Below, piece after piece: positions 52,201-59,556 of a stretch of 64,000 bases of DNA. The stretch covers positions 1-64,000 of IMG/VR virus record IMGVR_UViG_3300030430_004661; one strand, given 5' to 3'. The first letter of the stretch is position 1. Every line of letters starts with the position of its first letter. The position numbers and the translations under genes were made by a program. The notes under the pieces are model-generated. The model saw only the letters and a program-made list of their open reading frames with translations, searched no databases and was not told the DNA's origin. The stretch comes from a virus.

Positions 52201-53697
52201 AACGGCACTGCTTTGTTTGAGATAACAGCATCAGTCACTGGATCGAAAGAAATAAGAAACATTAGTGCTGCTGATGGTGTGACGTGGTTAGCAACTTCTT
52301 TTCACGGTATAACTGGTGGTACTCCTGTTGAATTTGAGTCCGGCATACTAAATGTCATGGAAAGACTAACATCTAGCACAAGGCAGAAAGCTGTAATATC
52401 TTCAAGATTCTCTGCACCCGGAGGTCCTGAAGTACAAACTTACGGATACCTAGACGCCTACGCTCAAGAATACTCTGTGTATAACTCTATGAATTACAGG
52501 AATTTTAGCGTGAGAGGCTCCGGCAGTGGTGAAACTGGTACGATAAGAGTCAACTCTCATGCTCAAAGGCGAGAAGGTTTGAGGTCGCTCCTATCTAGAC
52601 ATTGTGGAAGATTTGGTCTCGATTCTTCCCACGGCGGAGCAGATCAAACAGACTATGTATCATCAGCATCTGTTGGTGGAGGATACGAAGCATCTTTCCA
52701 CAAAGTGCATAGAAACACCCTCACCAGAGCAGTGATTGACAAAGCACTTCGAATGCCTTCAACATCAGATTCGATAACAGGAGTTATCACAGGAGATGTA
52801 CAATCAACTTATCCAAGTTCTGGCAACTTATCTGTTTCATTTTGGGCCAAGTTAGATGAAGACAATTCAGTCGACTCCAACAAGTTTATTGTTGAAGCCG
52901 ATGACAATTCAAATAACAACGTTTTTATAATAGATTTTTTTGAAGGTTTTTTAAGAGTGAAGTACTTTCAAGGCGCCGGAGGAGGCTCTACGGATAATAT
53001 ATACAGATTCGACATTAGTAATGAAACTTCTTGGACTCACTATGTTATCACAATAAACATAGACCAAGCACAAACAGCACCCACAGGTTTTGTAAACAAA
53101 GCACCAGTTACATTTACAAAGCAACAGGGTGATCGCACAGGTAACATAGGCACCGTCGCTGGTCGCTTGGCATTGATGGGGAACGATGCGGTTTCAACCT
53201 TCTCCGAATTACAAGGATCTCTTCAACATTTTGCCTTTTATAATAAAGAATTGTCTCAAGCAGAAGTTAACGAGATCTATAATTCTAAATACTTAGTGAA
53301 CACTTCTTTAGTGGGGAGCATAATCGACTATTGGCAGTTAGGAAACGAAAGTGAGTTTGATAGCTTTAACGAAGGGAGCGCTGTTACCAATGGATTAGGA
53401 TTTGAAGCAACCATAGGATCCACCTCCTTAGCGATTGATGAGAATATATTTATAAGTAAAGGTGTTGGACCTCATCATGTGGATAAGAAGAATAACTTCT
53501 ACGTTCAATCAATCTTGCCTCAATCTGACTACAATTATAGTTGGGTAACTTCTTCTTTGGGAAGTATTTACTCTGTTAGAAGTGGAGTTCAAAAAGTGTA
53601 TGGATATTGGCCTAGAAATGGAATTTTATCTTCCTCTGTAGGTTTTGATTCTGCTATCACTTTTCCCACAGCCAGTACTGATATAAAAGGGAGTTAA
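43264..53697 (+). CDS. Giant fibre-like protein with about six LamG/concanavalin-like domains
   Basis: 3477 residues. LamG-like units (F-x-x-x-W-W or S-F-W-A, then H-Y-x-x-x-x-x, Y-I-D-G, F-x-I-W-N-x-x-L) lie near 154-309, 603-810 (weaker), 1783-1926, 2143-2296, 2615-2763 and 3187-3339. The last three are followed by a shared block (YNSGSWxD...SASxIWDWW), and the stretches 2400-2580 and 2880-3030 repeat another block (SETGxTF...LGAxD...SGAIKAE). Between them is Ser/Thr/Gly-rich sequence, typical of extended fibres. LamG domains bind glycans, so this is a receptor-binding candidate. N-terminal 550 residues (LKKLVQIIGSYFDTLFSQIESIVDLKSKRYF) are more helical and probably attach to the baseplate. 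It starts 11 bases inside the previous gene. Confidence 0.7.
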   Translation: MSIKRPAIFKSANSASVKIESPNLITRKMQERETFVPPIDFSSASNFVRFGSAKEYYAESIKRIYTNYPYDGSAKEKLVFELSSSFLDRYVLNQLYPKSKGSARFGYDSHVVINRGFQEATTDFTQSLSNLFRNKNVPHDTSKRRKQTFFFNFDDGFTFEWWMRKGGWTNASETLFEASSSQGFLKIMLSGSDDGTGPVRFYASSSTEIPLTSLASSTITTASVGDGTFHHYALTLFRSASSIVSNFYIDGVSNNRITNHTDITNITDMITGFLGSGSYGLLSASVDDFRFWNKKQSSEKIYYYYKTGVDGGASTDDYRKELGVYYKFNEGITNTASVDRIVLDYSGRIANGYWNNYVAANRSTESGVPNEVGDFIVRSNHPEVVGLNTRLETSGSQYDSSNSMSLYDLVPAWIREDDEASNSELKKLVQIIGSYFDTLFSQIESIVDLKSKRYFQTTDKPLPFSRQLLENQGIVAPEILINKTVLNFFSERDENGVIYERDLEELKNLIYNNIYANIDFILKSKGTYKSYRNLIRCFGVDDELVKLNLYVDNATQYLLDKNSHTSEKTKHINFNNPDRFGASVYQQNTISGSMGAQLEKNLAITAEVEVMVPKKPEQTDSFFFNTPFYTSSVFGLDSVDRDGVQYSSSAFYDNFQVYLVTSPLDPNRAKWMLKQIRHSDSTTVSLLTTDMYADIYNNQRWNIAVKVYPLGYPFAGSFSTSDDPDYTVEFYGVSHNMDEVLHEFKLTSSISGENARSLLSSNKKLYVGARRSNWTGSVLQKSDVKIAAASLYFDKLDDASIKAHNKDPSNYGHNKVFGNPTVFATDITDRHIPAQHSLALHWDFQAVTSSDSAGTFTVEDYSSGSSVGRYNWLENIINAKHQGAGVGFPVSSTKVISNEFIFASKKNLPEISFDSDTTKIMTDKDIYLFEDEDINDNIFIFEKSMYQAISQKMLDMFTSIHEYSNLFAKPIDRYKKDYKKLAHIRRLFFERVSGSMDLDRFTNYFKWIDASIYKFIEQLHPGNAKFLAGINDTVESHILERPKYQHLLPTLTKRDELPEGIVKGTNELRYNWRVGHAPLLPAATGTVTLNNVGIGNFYNTVIRLTDTAGVLKRYILKNTATSDTGTLEDLDPGSGTVSHIVVGIQGLTYQTAVNQLIAAIESQNGHRGSIIATSPSAGVLELKQETGGESGNVDIVAQVTYVDGSTTWAAYGIGTVSGFSGGEDKNNTNCLWQKERKELGSDRHKLRSAIITHTTGTVPSFGDNNRDIYGGSSYALKRFSKPYNFEGTEQVTIHGGTNYARGKDRDFIKPLIYIHGPKSNIGVPLNVVVLGVGEGKGIVGVDSCQDDRNHPLNKPKYGTTAIVGRFSDLDGSSPISSSNLATVTTSNFVYNIKGDKVFPFNLVSGSESTGYNETVFNNYEDNAIITNLHSDTTDATNEIPMQGPFTEQWVGGRQSRHVGLNRHNSTFSSLNKIDGPTNRAEEWRLLFGEHPDESIKDGALGFTGPDYGGPYPDETRPFAIHYRDGRAKRPLNVANIQYGTGSKNIGNYQNSYEIVNTVGRKENNSLFKFLGSTTSFLPGDILSILPQTTNPLNLLRVNYNSRQGNVFGTGESGRINAVRDFALADNLAFKSGSFASGSFVVTGAAQFRTNYTGSFTIQPIPKAGTHSTVTFTATGSTIIERPYSASFTMGTVPRTGKSAYFDYNLSGHASTWDANTVALENFTVSASSDTGSEIFRVFLDKDGNNPNTGDRDLVVPGFRRAVEATGQLIALATADPFTGLNDNDFTVSFWFNNKMADINSSNMIQFADSGSMIHAIYPDDDIRVTIRSSATFKNVDFDANTATAKSGSWHHYVVTMPITAGSSSVPFMYVDGVFLTASQGAQTLGGSSRNVDKMILKIDDGAAFQDIILYNRILTSEEAVSVYNGGSNFDPSTAAFSSNVVSWFKLGEERDWYELGYQLSGTLDDIGGNDDRFFSSSFGTDANKLLVGHAEDQNFRFTKGVGYRDSDDICRFITSSFNSKFGNWTSYYVSGSRHLVNNGSFQINFQSKQKRKYVFTAVDNSTNAGLLTAAGTRGYNAVTGSTLENSSSITIDNIQHTLYHNSASVGESTALTTYTRRPAIYFEPDTQYYLSSSDYRGPDYKNNAITMTAWARRLPNDSDQKFVFSLKSSGGSAIANLRYSNDDFILFTLSENSGSGNLTDTSNVNNVFSSPAVAVGDFFHFGLVLYTDHETTPQFYINGEEKSVTNWEALGGGLSPINELHIGTSFDGTSPFESSLSDLCIWNTALTQDAVREAYNSGSWCDLRSHVSASSIWDWWTLDGTNSGSYVAPGTSRFKPEIGRNMLDVGGQSTGNGLLVQDGIFELREQDNFRQHVRDVIEASTGFTTGQTGSTNITTVNINKMSKTVPPNISETGNTFAITSQMAAGATATRRLAGAVDNEFIQINSVRFQVDSDGANSGDSYAEVGGIYYVYSNYTTASVNTGYWNNLTGAIQAGLPGYTASYLVTAESASFFVRNKDAGANSVSISESGTGDSTFSNGSTHVGQAAVASDLKGGDRLTINAVNFDIAHTTSGSQGVVNSTEINTATSFRKALFWQPTTNGGVWANNQAYTNPDGSKLTISFWANFGNVDGNSKFVLNFLNAAAEATITINTTTTRLAIVVSDNSNENSFAWNTALAANIWKHYTIVIDKNLSNNLVLYIDGVLTAPDLAEQNTTGTLRNIEQVFIGDKSGTSALFEMQGALQDFVIWNTDLTNEDARVLYNSGSWFDIHQHASASLIWDWWLFGQESNIGQTSGSALSSGTAVTSISPTVGRHPLAFNSNADVFVTDGISYVLKDNNTFWSDIAQTISLSSSYSNVSSSFSSTATLTVITSSHSGTLDLNNSISETGTTFGVTNAGTGNGANIAEGRVLGAFDAKSITIGSITFTTDEDASTSGENFTKVGSTYHINTSGSNNAMFWNRISGAIKAEFGDYNTTYTDLANGTALFEITASVTGSKEIRNISAADGVTWLATSFHGITGGTPVEFESGILNVMERLTSSTRQKAVISSRFSAPGGPEVQTYGYLDAYAQEYSVYNSMNYRNFSVRGSGSGETGTIRVNSHAQRREGLRSLLSRHCGRFGLDSSHGGADQTDYVSSASVGGGYEASFHKVHRNTLTRAVIDKALRMPSTSDSITGVITGDVQSTYPSSGNLSVSFWAKLDEDNSVDSNKFIVEADDNSNNNVFIIDFFEGFLRVKYFQGAGGGSTDNIYRFDISNETSWTHYVITINIDQAQTAPTGFVNKAPVTFTKQQGDRTGNIGTVAGRLALMGNDAVSTFSELQGSLQHFAFYNKELSQAEVNEIYNSKYLVNTSLVGSIIDYWQLGNESEFDSFNEGSAVTNGLGFEATIGSTSLAIDENIFISKGVGPHHVDKKNNFYVQSILPQSDYNYSWVTSSLGSIYSVRSGVQKVYGYWPRNGILSSSVGFDSAITFPTASTDIKGS
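49690..53280 (+). repeat. Three internal repeats within the giant LamG gene
   Basis: Units begin near 49690, 51110 and 52826, each with a LamG-like domain. The first two are followed by a TATAACTCAGGATC-like joint and an IWDWW block, then a shared beta block. DNA similarity at the joint is still visible (TATAACTCAGGATC at 50148 and 51540), so at least one duplication is fairly recent. Edges are approximate. Confidence 0.55.
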
Positions 53698-53698
53698 A

Positions 53699-56600
53699 AT
53701 GGCGACAACAATTAATTTAGATTTTGTAGGGTTAAATACACTAGTTAATGAACCTATAACGTCATCTACAAATACGATTGGGCATGCCCTAGGTACAACA
53801 TCATCCGCATATGTCAACACTATTACCATAGGTGATAATGATAGCATCTCTATAGCACATGATGATTACCTAGTCGCTCTAAATATTCATCGTAATGGGC
53901 CATACGGAACTCCTATATTTAAACAATTAAGAGCCGCCAACAATCCGTTGACCAGATACCACAATAGAAACAATATTTTTTCTTATGTTACAGATCAGGG
54001 AAGAATTAGACAATCATTTAGGAACAACAGAGTTACTAACTCCTTTAGAGAGAGAAGATCAAAGCTTAGGCAAATTGTAGAAACACCTGTTTATGAAAAT
54101 AAACCAATAACCATTGTTGGCTCTGTAACTGAAATAGATCCTAGGACTGGTAAGGAAATCAAACAGCGTGTTGAGATAAAAGCGTCATTTAATAATGAGA
54201 CACAATACTTTGGGAATCGCAAAACTAACAGAGAGCTTGAAGCAGACTTCGAGATCGATGAAGGTTACGAACAATTGACAGACTTATATCTAGACGGCGG
54301 TTTGGATGCAGACGACTCCCCAATCGACGAGGTAGAATTAGTAAAATACGAAACCACGATCTATCCTAGACAAGAAGTAGTGGGAAGAACCAATAGAAGA
54401 CCGAATTTTATTTATAAACCGTGGCACAGTGACAGACAACAACGACAAGATGGACCATTTATAGACACAGGTTTTGGATATTTTATACCATCACAATCAT
54501 TGTGGCCACTAGATATTGGTCCGGATGAAAGTGGATTACCTGTTTTAATGCACAGACCTGCACTGCAAGACTCTGCCTCTATTGGGAAAGATCCGGCTGA
54601 TCATGTAGGATTCCAGAAGGTTTCCTCGGAAGGAGACACAACAGTGTTCGATCATTATCCGGGTATCTTAAATTTTTCACCGGATTTTGGAAACGATAAG
54701 ATATATGATGGCATAGTCTCTCCTAGGTATGCGTTTTTTCAAACCAATAATTCTACTTCCTCATCATTCAATCCATATGGAATACCTTATGAGGGCAACT
54801 TTCCATTGGTTACCGTAAAGTCAAACATGATCTCCACTGAAAACTATGAAGGTGCAGCCTTCTTAGCAACAACCTCACCTTTTTTAGGCACCACTGATTC
54901 TGTGGTGCTGGGCGGATCACAAAAATGGGAAGCTCCTAAATTTTCTGGTAGGACTCCTTTTTACGATTCATATGAAGAATATTGTGAATTAATATCAAAA
55001 CTCGGCAACACTTACACGGTTGTCCCAGAATTTATCATGTCTGATTTTGTCGAGGAGTTTTCTAACAAAGGAAAACTAAGCGCTGAGTTGTTGTCAAAAG
55101 CACTGTTGTCGATCACTGGAGGCATAGAATCGTCAGACACAAGTGCTGAAAGAGGATTTTATAAGATTTATTCGACAACTGATTTTTTGAAAAACTTTGA
55201 CATTATTCAGGAAGATCATGATGATTTTATAAATCCGTTTAAACTTACTTTAAAATGCAAGTCCATATTAAAATTTCTACCGTACGAAGGGTTTTACCCA
55301 GTCGAGAGAACAGTAGAGTTGTCAAAAAAGTTCTTTAAACATTATTCTAAAAATCTTATTTATGAAAACTCTAGAAACACAGATAATCCTCACACGTCTT
55401 CTGCTGGCCACTTTCAAGCACAGATGAATGCTCTATTTGCACCGGGAGTGCTTTTTAATACAATTAAAAGCGGAATGGCATGTGACTATCCTATAAATAC
55501 TGATTTCAAATCTGCGTTTGACTTTAAAGTTGAAAATGGTGCCAATCCGACAAAGTATGCTAACTATGTTAGTCATAGCACCAGCTTTGCTAGCAAAAAT
55601 AGAAAAGCCAGAATAAAATTGTCAAATTCAGACAGACTTTTGTATACACCGGACTTTCAGCCATTTGTTAGATCAACAGCATCTGGTAATTCGCAACCAA
55701 TTAAGATTTTTGCTGACTCTAGACTTAGACAATTGAGTTTTGCTGGTAACAGCTCTGAGGATGAATATCTAAGCTTAAACGATGGCACGGTTACTATAAA
55801 TTTTAACGAAAGAGTGCCTTTTGAAGCAATAATAACTCCGGGTGAGTTTTTGAGAAATAAAAAAATATCATGCATAGATTCTGACAGTGCCATTAAGCGC
55901 GGATCTTCAATAATGACGGCTAGAGATAACAAAGATTACATAAAATTTGCATCTAACTTTTTAGCAGAGGTTGGAGACTTTTTTCTAGAAAATAAAAATT
56001 ACACCACTTTAGCATCCTTACCACAGGAAGACCCTAACTTCGGAAATGCAAAAGCAGGTAGAAGATATATGATGCGTTTAAAAGTTTACAGGTCAATGAG
56101 TGGAAGCAAACCCCTGCAAACATCCAGCTTGGGTGAATACTCTGTCCCACAAGATAGCGGAGATATTAGAGAGACATTTACAATGTACAGTAATCCAAAA
56201 AACTTTGGTGAGTTAAAGATACTAGATAGCCCATTAGGCAACGATACTGAGCCCCAGTCTGAGTCAGACACCTTATACAACAACTTTACAGATGATTATG
56301 AAAGCTTTTTGTCGGATAATGAAAGAGTGGGTGTGCCATTTGATAATTTATACGAAATAAATCAATGGAGGTCTTTTGTAAAAAACGATCTTGCTTTTTC
56401 ATATAAACCGGGAAGGTATTGTTTTAACTCCGGTTCAGGAGCGGAAAACTTTCTATTTTTCTCAGGGTCCTATTGTTCAGTTGGTAATGATATCACTCAA
56501 GGTGAAAATTTTCCATACACTCCTCCATATTACCATGGGGAAGCATGGGCAGACTTTACATTTTTAGCAACAGAATCCAAGAAATATACCCTTGCAGAAA

Positions 56601-58594
56601 TTCTAAACGACACGTCGATTGAGTTTTATAGGTATTATTGTGAAGACGTCCCACTAAATGCCGAGTCCGTGGGTCAAATAAAAACCAGCAGGGTTTTTGA
56701 TACATCAAAGCTGTCTTCGATGACTAAGATATCTTTTATGTTCCCTAGACAATACGCTGCGATTGGAACAGGCATCGGGCCTTTTGCCAGTAGTTCGAAT
56801 GTTGCTACTACTTATAAACAGACCATAGTTTTTGCGTCCGCTTCTTTGTTTGCTGGGACACCAAACAACAATGAAATCTATATAAATTATCAAACTTCTG
56901 GTGATTTGCCTCTATTGCATGCAACGCTTTTAGCAAAAGCCATCAATGGAACAGCTGATGGTGATATCAAATTCGGAACTATGTCAGGTAGTGTTTCAGG
57001 GATTCATTATTTTACTGCTAATGTTGATGAGGTACATACTGAAAATCAAGACGTTAACGACTCACAGGTAAAGTATGTGTCTTTAACAGGTAGCAGTGCT
57101 CTTGGTGGCTATGGTAATCGTAATATTGAAACTTTACCCACTATAACTTGTGATAGGGACAATGTGGTATATAGAACCGTAACCGACACAGATGCTTATG
57201 ATGAAGACAGTGACAGAATGAATGTAAGAACTGGACTTGTTTATAAGAAAAATTTAATTAAAAACTATAGAATGATTAATGAACAAGCGATGCAATTGGC
57301 ATCAAGTGTTAATTTGTTGTCTAGGGGAGTCCTCACAGATGATGACTTACTAACTCAAAACGGTATAGTCACCTCTTCACCCGTAGACGTAGACACAGAT
57401 ACACAAAACTCTTCTAGGTGGATAATACAGTCTAAATTTGAAACACCAATGTTAAATTTCAATCACATGAGGTTTGATCAAGTTCACCAGCAACTTATTT
57501 ATTCAGCATCTGCTACAACTATTGGAATGTGGCACCAGTACGGCTTATTACCACAAAGTTCCTCTGAGGGAGTGTTTATGCAACTAGAAGCAGTACCAGA
57601 AAATTGGATTCAAAATGTTATGGGCGGTGAGCAGAATGCAACAGGTTCTTTACTAGATCTTTGCGGCTTCAATAGAAACCCAATAAGAATGGGAGAAGTT
57701 GCAGACTCTAAAATAGTTAAAGAGGCGATTGTTGCCGTTCCGTTTTTACCAAGAGGCGGACAGAGAAAGTTTTTTAATTTAGATCCAAAAGACGTTAGAA
57801 ATGCTCAAGATCCAGCAAGACAAAACCTTGTCGGCGAATCTGTCTTAAATCAAATTAATTTAATGAAAGATTTCGTATTTCCACCCTCAATGGATTTTAT
57901 CACGAACAACTCTGTCGACCCTTTTGCAATGTATATATTTCCTTTTGAGCACGAATTTACCAAACAAGATCTCTCTTACATTTGGCAAGGACTATCACCA
58001 GATCTGGGTATCAGCCATAAGACATCTGAGTCAACGATATCACATGAGTTATTGTTTCATGAATTGTTGGGTAGAGGCGCCATATTAAAGCCCGGAAACA
58101 ACACTGAAAAAGAGCTTGTAAAAAATGCTAGATTTAAAAAAATAAATAGTAGAATTAGATGGATGGTATTTAAAGTCAAACAAAGGGCAAATACCAATTA
58201 TTTTGATAAAGTGTTTGCATCAAATGAAGCATCAAGACGCAAGGCAAGAAGACAAAAAAGAAAAATGAGGAGATTGAACAGACTACTGGAAACAGATCCC
58301 ATTCAATATAATTGGCCTTATGATTTCTTTTCGCTTGTGGAGCTAGTTAAGATTGATGCCGAGATTGATTTTGCCAATCCGGATGACGACCTAACACAGG
58401 ACAACAGAACAGTGATCAGACCGAGAGAAAAAGTTCCACGACCACCCGGACCAACAAAAGAAGAGAGACTGGCGAGAGCAGTGCTTGGAGAGCCTCAAGA
58501 AGAAGAGCCGGCGATTATTTCAGAAAGCGTTAAAAAATCCAATCCAAAAGGCGGTAAAACAAAGAGAAAGGAAACTCTTAGGAGGAAGAAGTAG
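53699..58594 (+). CDS. Giant virion protein, unknown function
   Basis: 1631 residues, starting one base after the previous stop with GGGAG upstream. The N-terminus (TINLDFVGLNTLVNEPITSSTNTIGHALG) and RQSFRNNRVTNSFRERRSKLR are followed by a long mixed region. YPVERTVELSKKFFKHYSKNL and QLIYSASATTIGMWHQYGLLPQSSSEGV are helical or beta islands. The C-terminal 170 residues are basic (RRKARRQKRKMRRLNRLLE, ending KGGKTKRKETLRRKK). No enzyme motif and no family recognised. Position after the LamG fibre suggests a fibre-linked or tail-surface protein. Confidence 0.55.
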   Translation: MATTINLDFVGLNTLVNEPITSSTNTIGHALGTTSSAYVNTITIGDNDSISIAHDDYLVALNIHRNGPYGTPIFKQLRAANNPLTRYHNRNNIFSYVTDQGRIRQSFRNNRVTNSFRERRSKLRQIVETPVYENKPITIVGSVTEIDPRTGKEIKQRVEIKASFNNETQYFGNRKTNRELEADFEIDEGYEQLTDLYLDGGLDADDSPIDEVELVKYETTIYPRQEVVGRTNRRPNFIYKPWHSDRQQRQDGPFIDTGFGYFIPSQSLWPLDIGPDESGLPVLMHRPALQDSASIGKDPADHVGFQKVSSEGDTTVFDHYPGILNFSPDFGNDKIYDGIVSPRYAFFQTNNSTSSSFNPYGIPYEGNFPLVTVKSNMISTENYEGAAFLATTSPFLGTTDSVVLGGSQKWEAPKFSGRTPFYDSYEEYCELISKLGNTYTVVPEFIMSDFVEEFSNKGKLSAELLSKALLSITGGIESSDTSAERGFYKIYSTTDFLKNFDIIQEDHDDFINPFKLTLKCKSILKFLPYEGFYPVERTVELSKKFFKHYSKNLIYENSRNTDNPHTSSAGHFQAQMNALFAPGVLFNTIKSGMACDYPINTDFKSAFDFKVENGANPTKYANYVSHSTSFASKNRKARIKLSNSDRLLYTPDFQPFVRSTASGNSQPIKIFADSRLRQLSFAGNSSEDEYLSLNDGTVTINFNERVPFEAIITPGEFLRNKKISCIDSDSAIKRGSSIMTARDNKDYIKFASNFLAEVGDFFLENKNYTTLASLPQEDPNFGNAKAGRRYMMRLKVYRSMSGSKPLQTSSLGEYSVPQDSGDIRETFTMYSNPKNFGELKILDSPLGNDTEPQSESDTLYNNFTDDYESFLSDNERVGVPFDNLYEINQWRSFVKNDLAFSYKPGRYCFNSGSGAENFLFFSGSYCSVGNDITQGENFPYTPPYYHGEAWADFTFLATESKKYTLAEILNDTSIEFYRYYCEDVPLNAESVGQIKTSRVFDTSKLSSMTKISFMFPRQYAAIGTGIGPFASSSNVATTYKQTIVFASASLFAGTPNNNEIYINYQTSGDLPLLHATLLAKAINGTADGDIKFGTMSGSVSGIHYFTANVDEVHTENQDVNDSQVKYVSLTGSSALGGYGNRNIETLPTITCDRDNVVYRTVTDTDAYDEDSDRMNVRTGLVYKKNLIKNYRMINEQAMQLASSVNLLSRGVLTDDDLLTQNGIVTSSPVDVDTDTQNSSRWIIQSKFETPMLNFNHMRFDQVHQQLIYSASATTIGMWHQYGLLPQSSSEGVFMQLEAVPENWIQNVMGGEQNATGSLLDLCGFNRNPIRMGEVADSKIVKEAIVAVPFLPRGGQRKFFNLDPKDVRNAQDPARQNLVGESVLNQINLMKDFVFPPSMDFITNNSVDPFAMYIFPFEHEFTKQDLSYIWQGLSPDLGISHKTSESTISHELLFHELLGRGAILKPGNNTEKELVKNARFKKINSRIRWMVFKVKQRANTNYFDKVFASNEASRRKARRQKRKMRRLNRLLETDPIQYNWPYDFFSLVELVKIDAEIDFANPDDDLTQDNRTVIRPREKVPRPPGPTKEERLARAVLGEPQEEEPAIISESVKKSNPKGGKTKRKETLRRKK

Positions 58595-59556
58595 TGTCAT
58601 TTTTCAACAATAAAGAAGATGTGTTACACATAGAACTCACACCACTCGGAAGACAAAAGCTTTCTGAGGGTAGACTCATGCCGGCATATTATTCTTTTTT
58701 GGATGAGGATGTGCTTTACGATCTTGGTGCCGCTAACTCTAGTGAATTAAATCATCAAGTGAAAGATAGAATTCTAATTGAAACTCCGTACCTAAAGCCA
58801 CAAACAAACTTCACAGACCTTGAGGCCAAGATTGTTGAAAAAACACCAGACCTTACTAGTGACACGATTAAGTATAACTTAAACACTATGGGTACATCAA
58901 AAAACGTTGATGACTTCGCTCCAACATGGGAGATTGTATTTCTCAAAAACGAAATAGTCGATTCGGCTAGAAACCTATCGTCAAGCTATGGGTTTCACCA
59001 AGTCCCGCAAATAGATTTAGAGATAGAGTATACAATATCAGCAGGCAATATCAACATTGATATAACAGACTTAGGAACGTTTGGTAGTCCCAACTTAGCA
59101 CCAGACGAAGTCTTTCCAGATGGCACATATTTAAAGATCGAAGAAGAAGAAATTCTTGCTAGGATCTTAGAAAGAAATGGTTTTCTTCATGGAAAGTCTA
59201 TACAAGTTGAAGCGTTTAAGTTTGACAACCCAACATCAGAAAGGTTGATACCACTTACGTTTTTAAAAAGACAAGAGCTTATACAAGGAGATATTTTGGT
59301 AGATCAAGAAGAGATCGAGCTCAACCCAGAAAGAACACCACAGAATGTGGAGTACTATTTTGATTTTCGAGTAGACAAGGAAATACCAATACTAGAAATA
59401 TGCAAGGGCATTGGTAAACTAAATAGCCAGAACCCGATATCAGATTTTGAAATAGTGTGTCCAGATATTAGAAAACGCAACCCGACAGATATTTATGGTA
59501 GTAACATTACAGATCAAGATATAGAAGACTGTACAACGAAAGAGGAGTGTGACTAA
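58594..59556 (+). CDS. Tail-associated structural protein
   Basis: 320 residues from a GTG overlapping the previous stop (taGTG), with a perfect AGGAGG eight bases upstream. The start FFNNKEDVLHIELTPLGRQKLSEGRLMPAYYSFLDEDVLYD is one I recall in structural proteins of large marine phages. DRILIETPYLKPQTNF follows. The rest is beta-rich and acidic, ending TTKEECD. No catalytic motif. TAATG overlap with the next gene. Confidence 0.55.
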   Translation: MSFFNNKEDVLHIELTPLGRQKLSEGRLMPAYYSFLDEDVLYDLGAANSSELNHQVKDRILIETPYLKPQTNFTDLEAKIVEKTPDLTSDTIKYNLNTMGTSKNVDDFAPTWEIVFLKNEIVDSARNLSSSYGFHQVPQIDLEIEYTISAGNINIDITDLGTFGSPNLAPDEVFPDGTYLKIEEEEILARILERNGFLHGKSIQVEAFKFDNPTSERLIPLTFLKRQELIQGDILVDQEEIELNPERTPQNVEYYFDFRVDKEIPILEICKGIGKLNSQNPISDFEIVCPDIRKRNPTDIYGSNITDQDIEDCTTKEECD

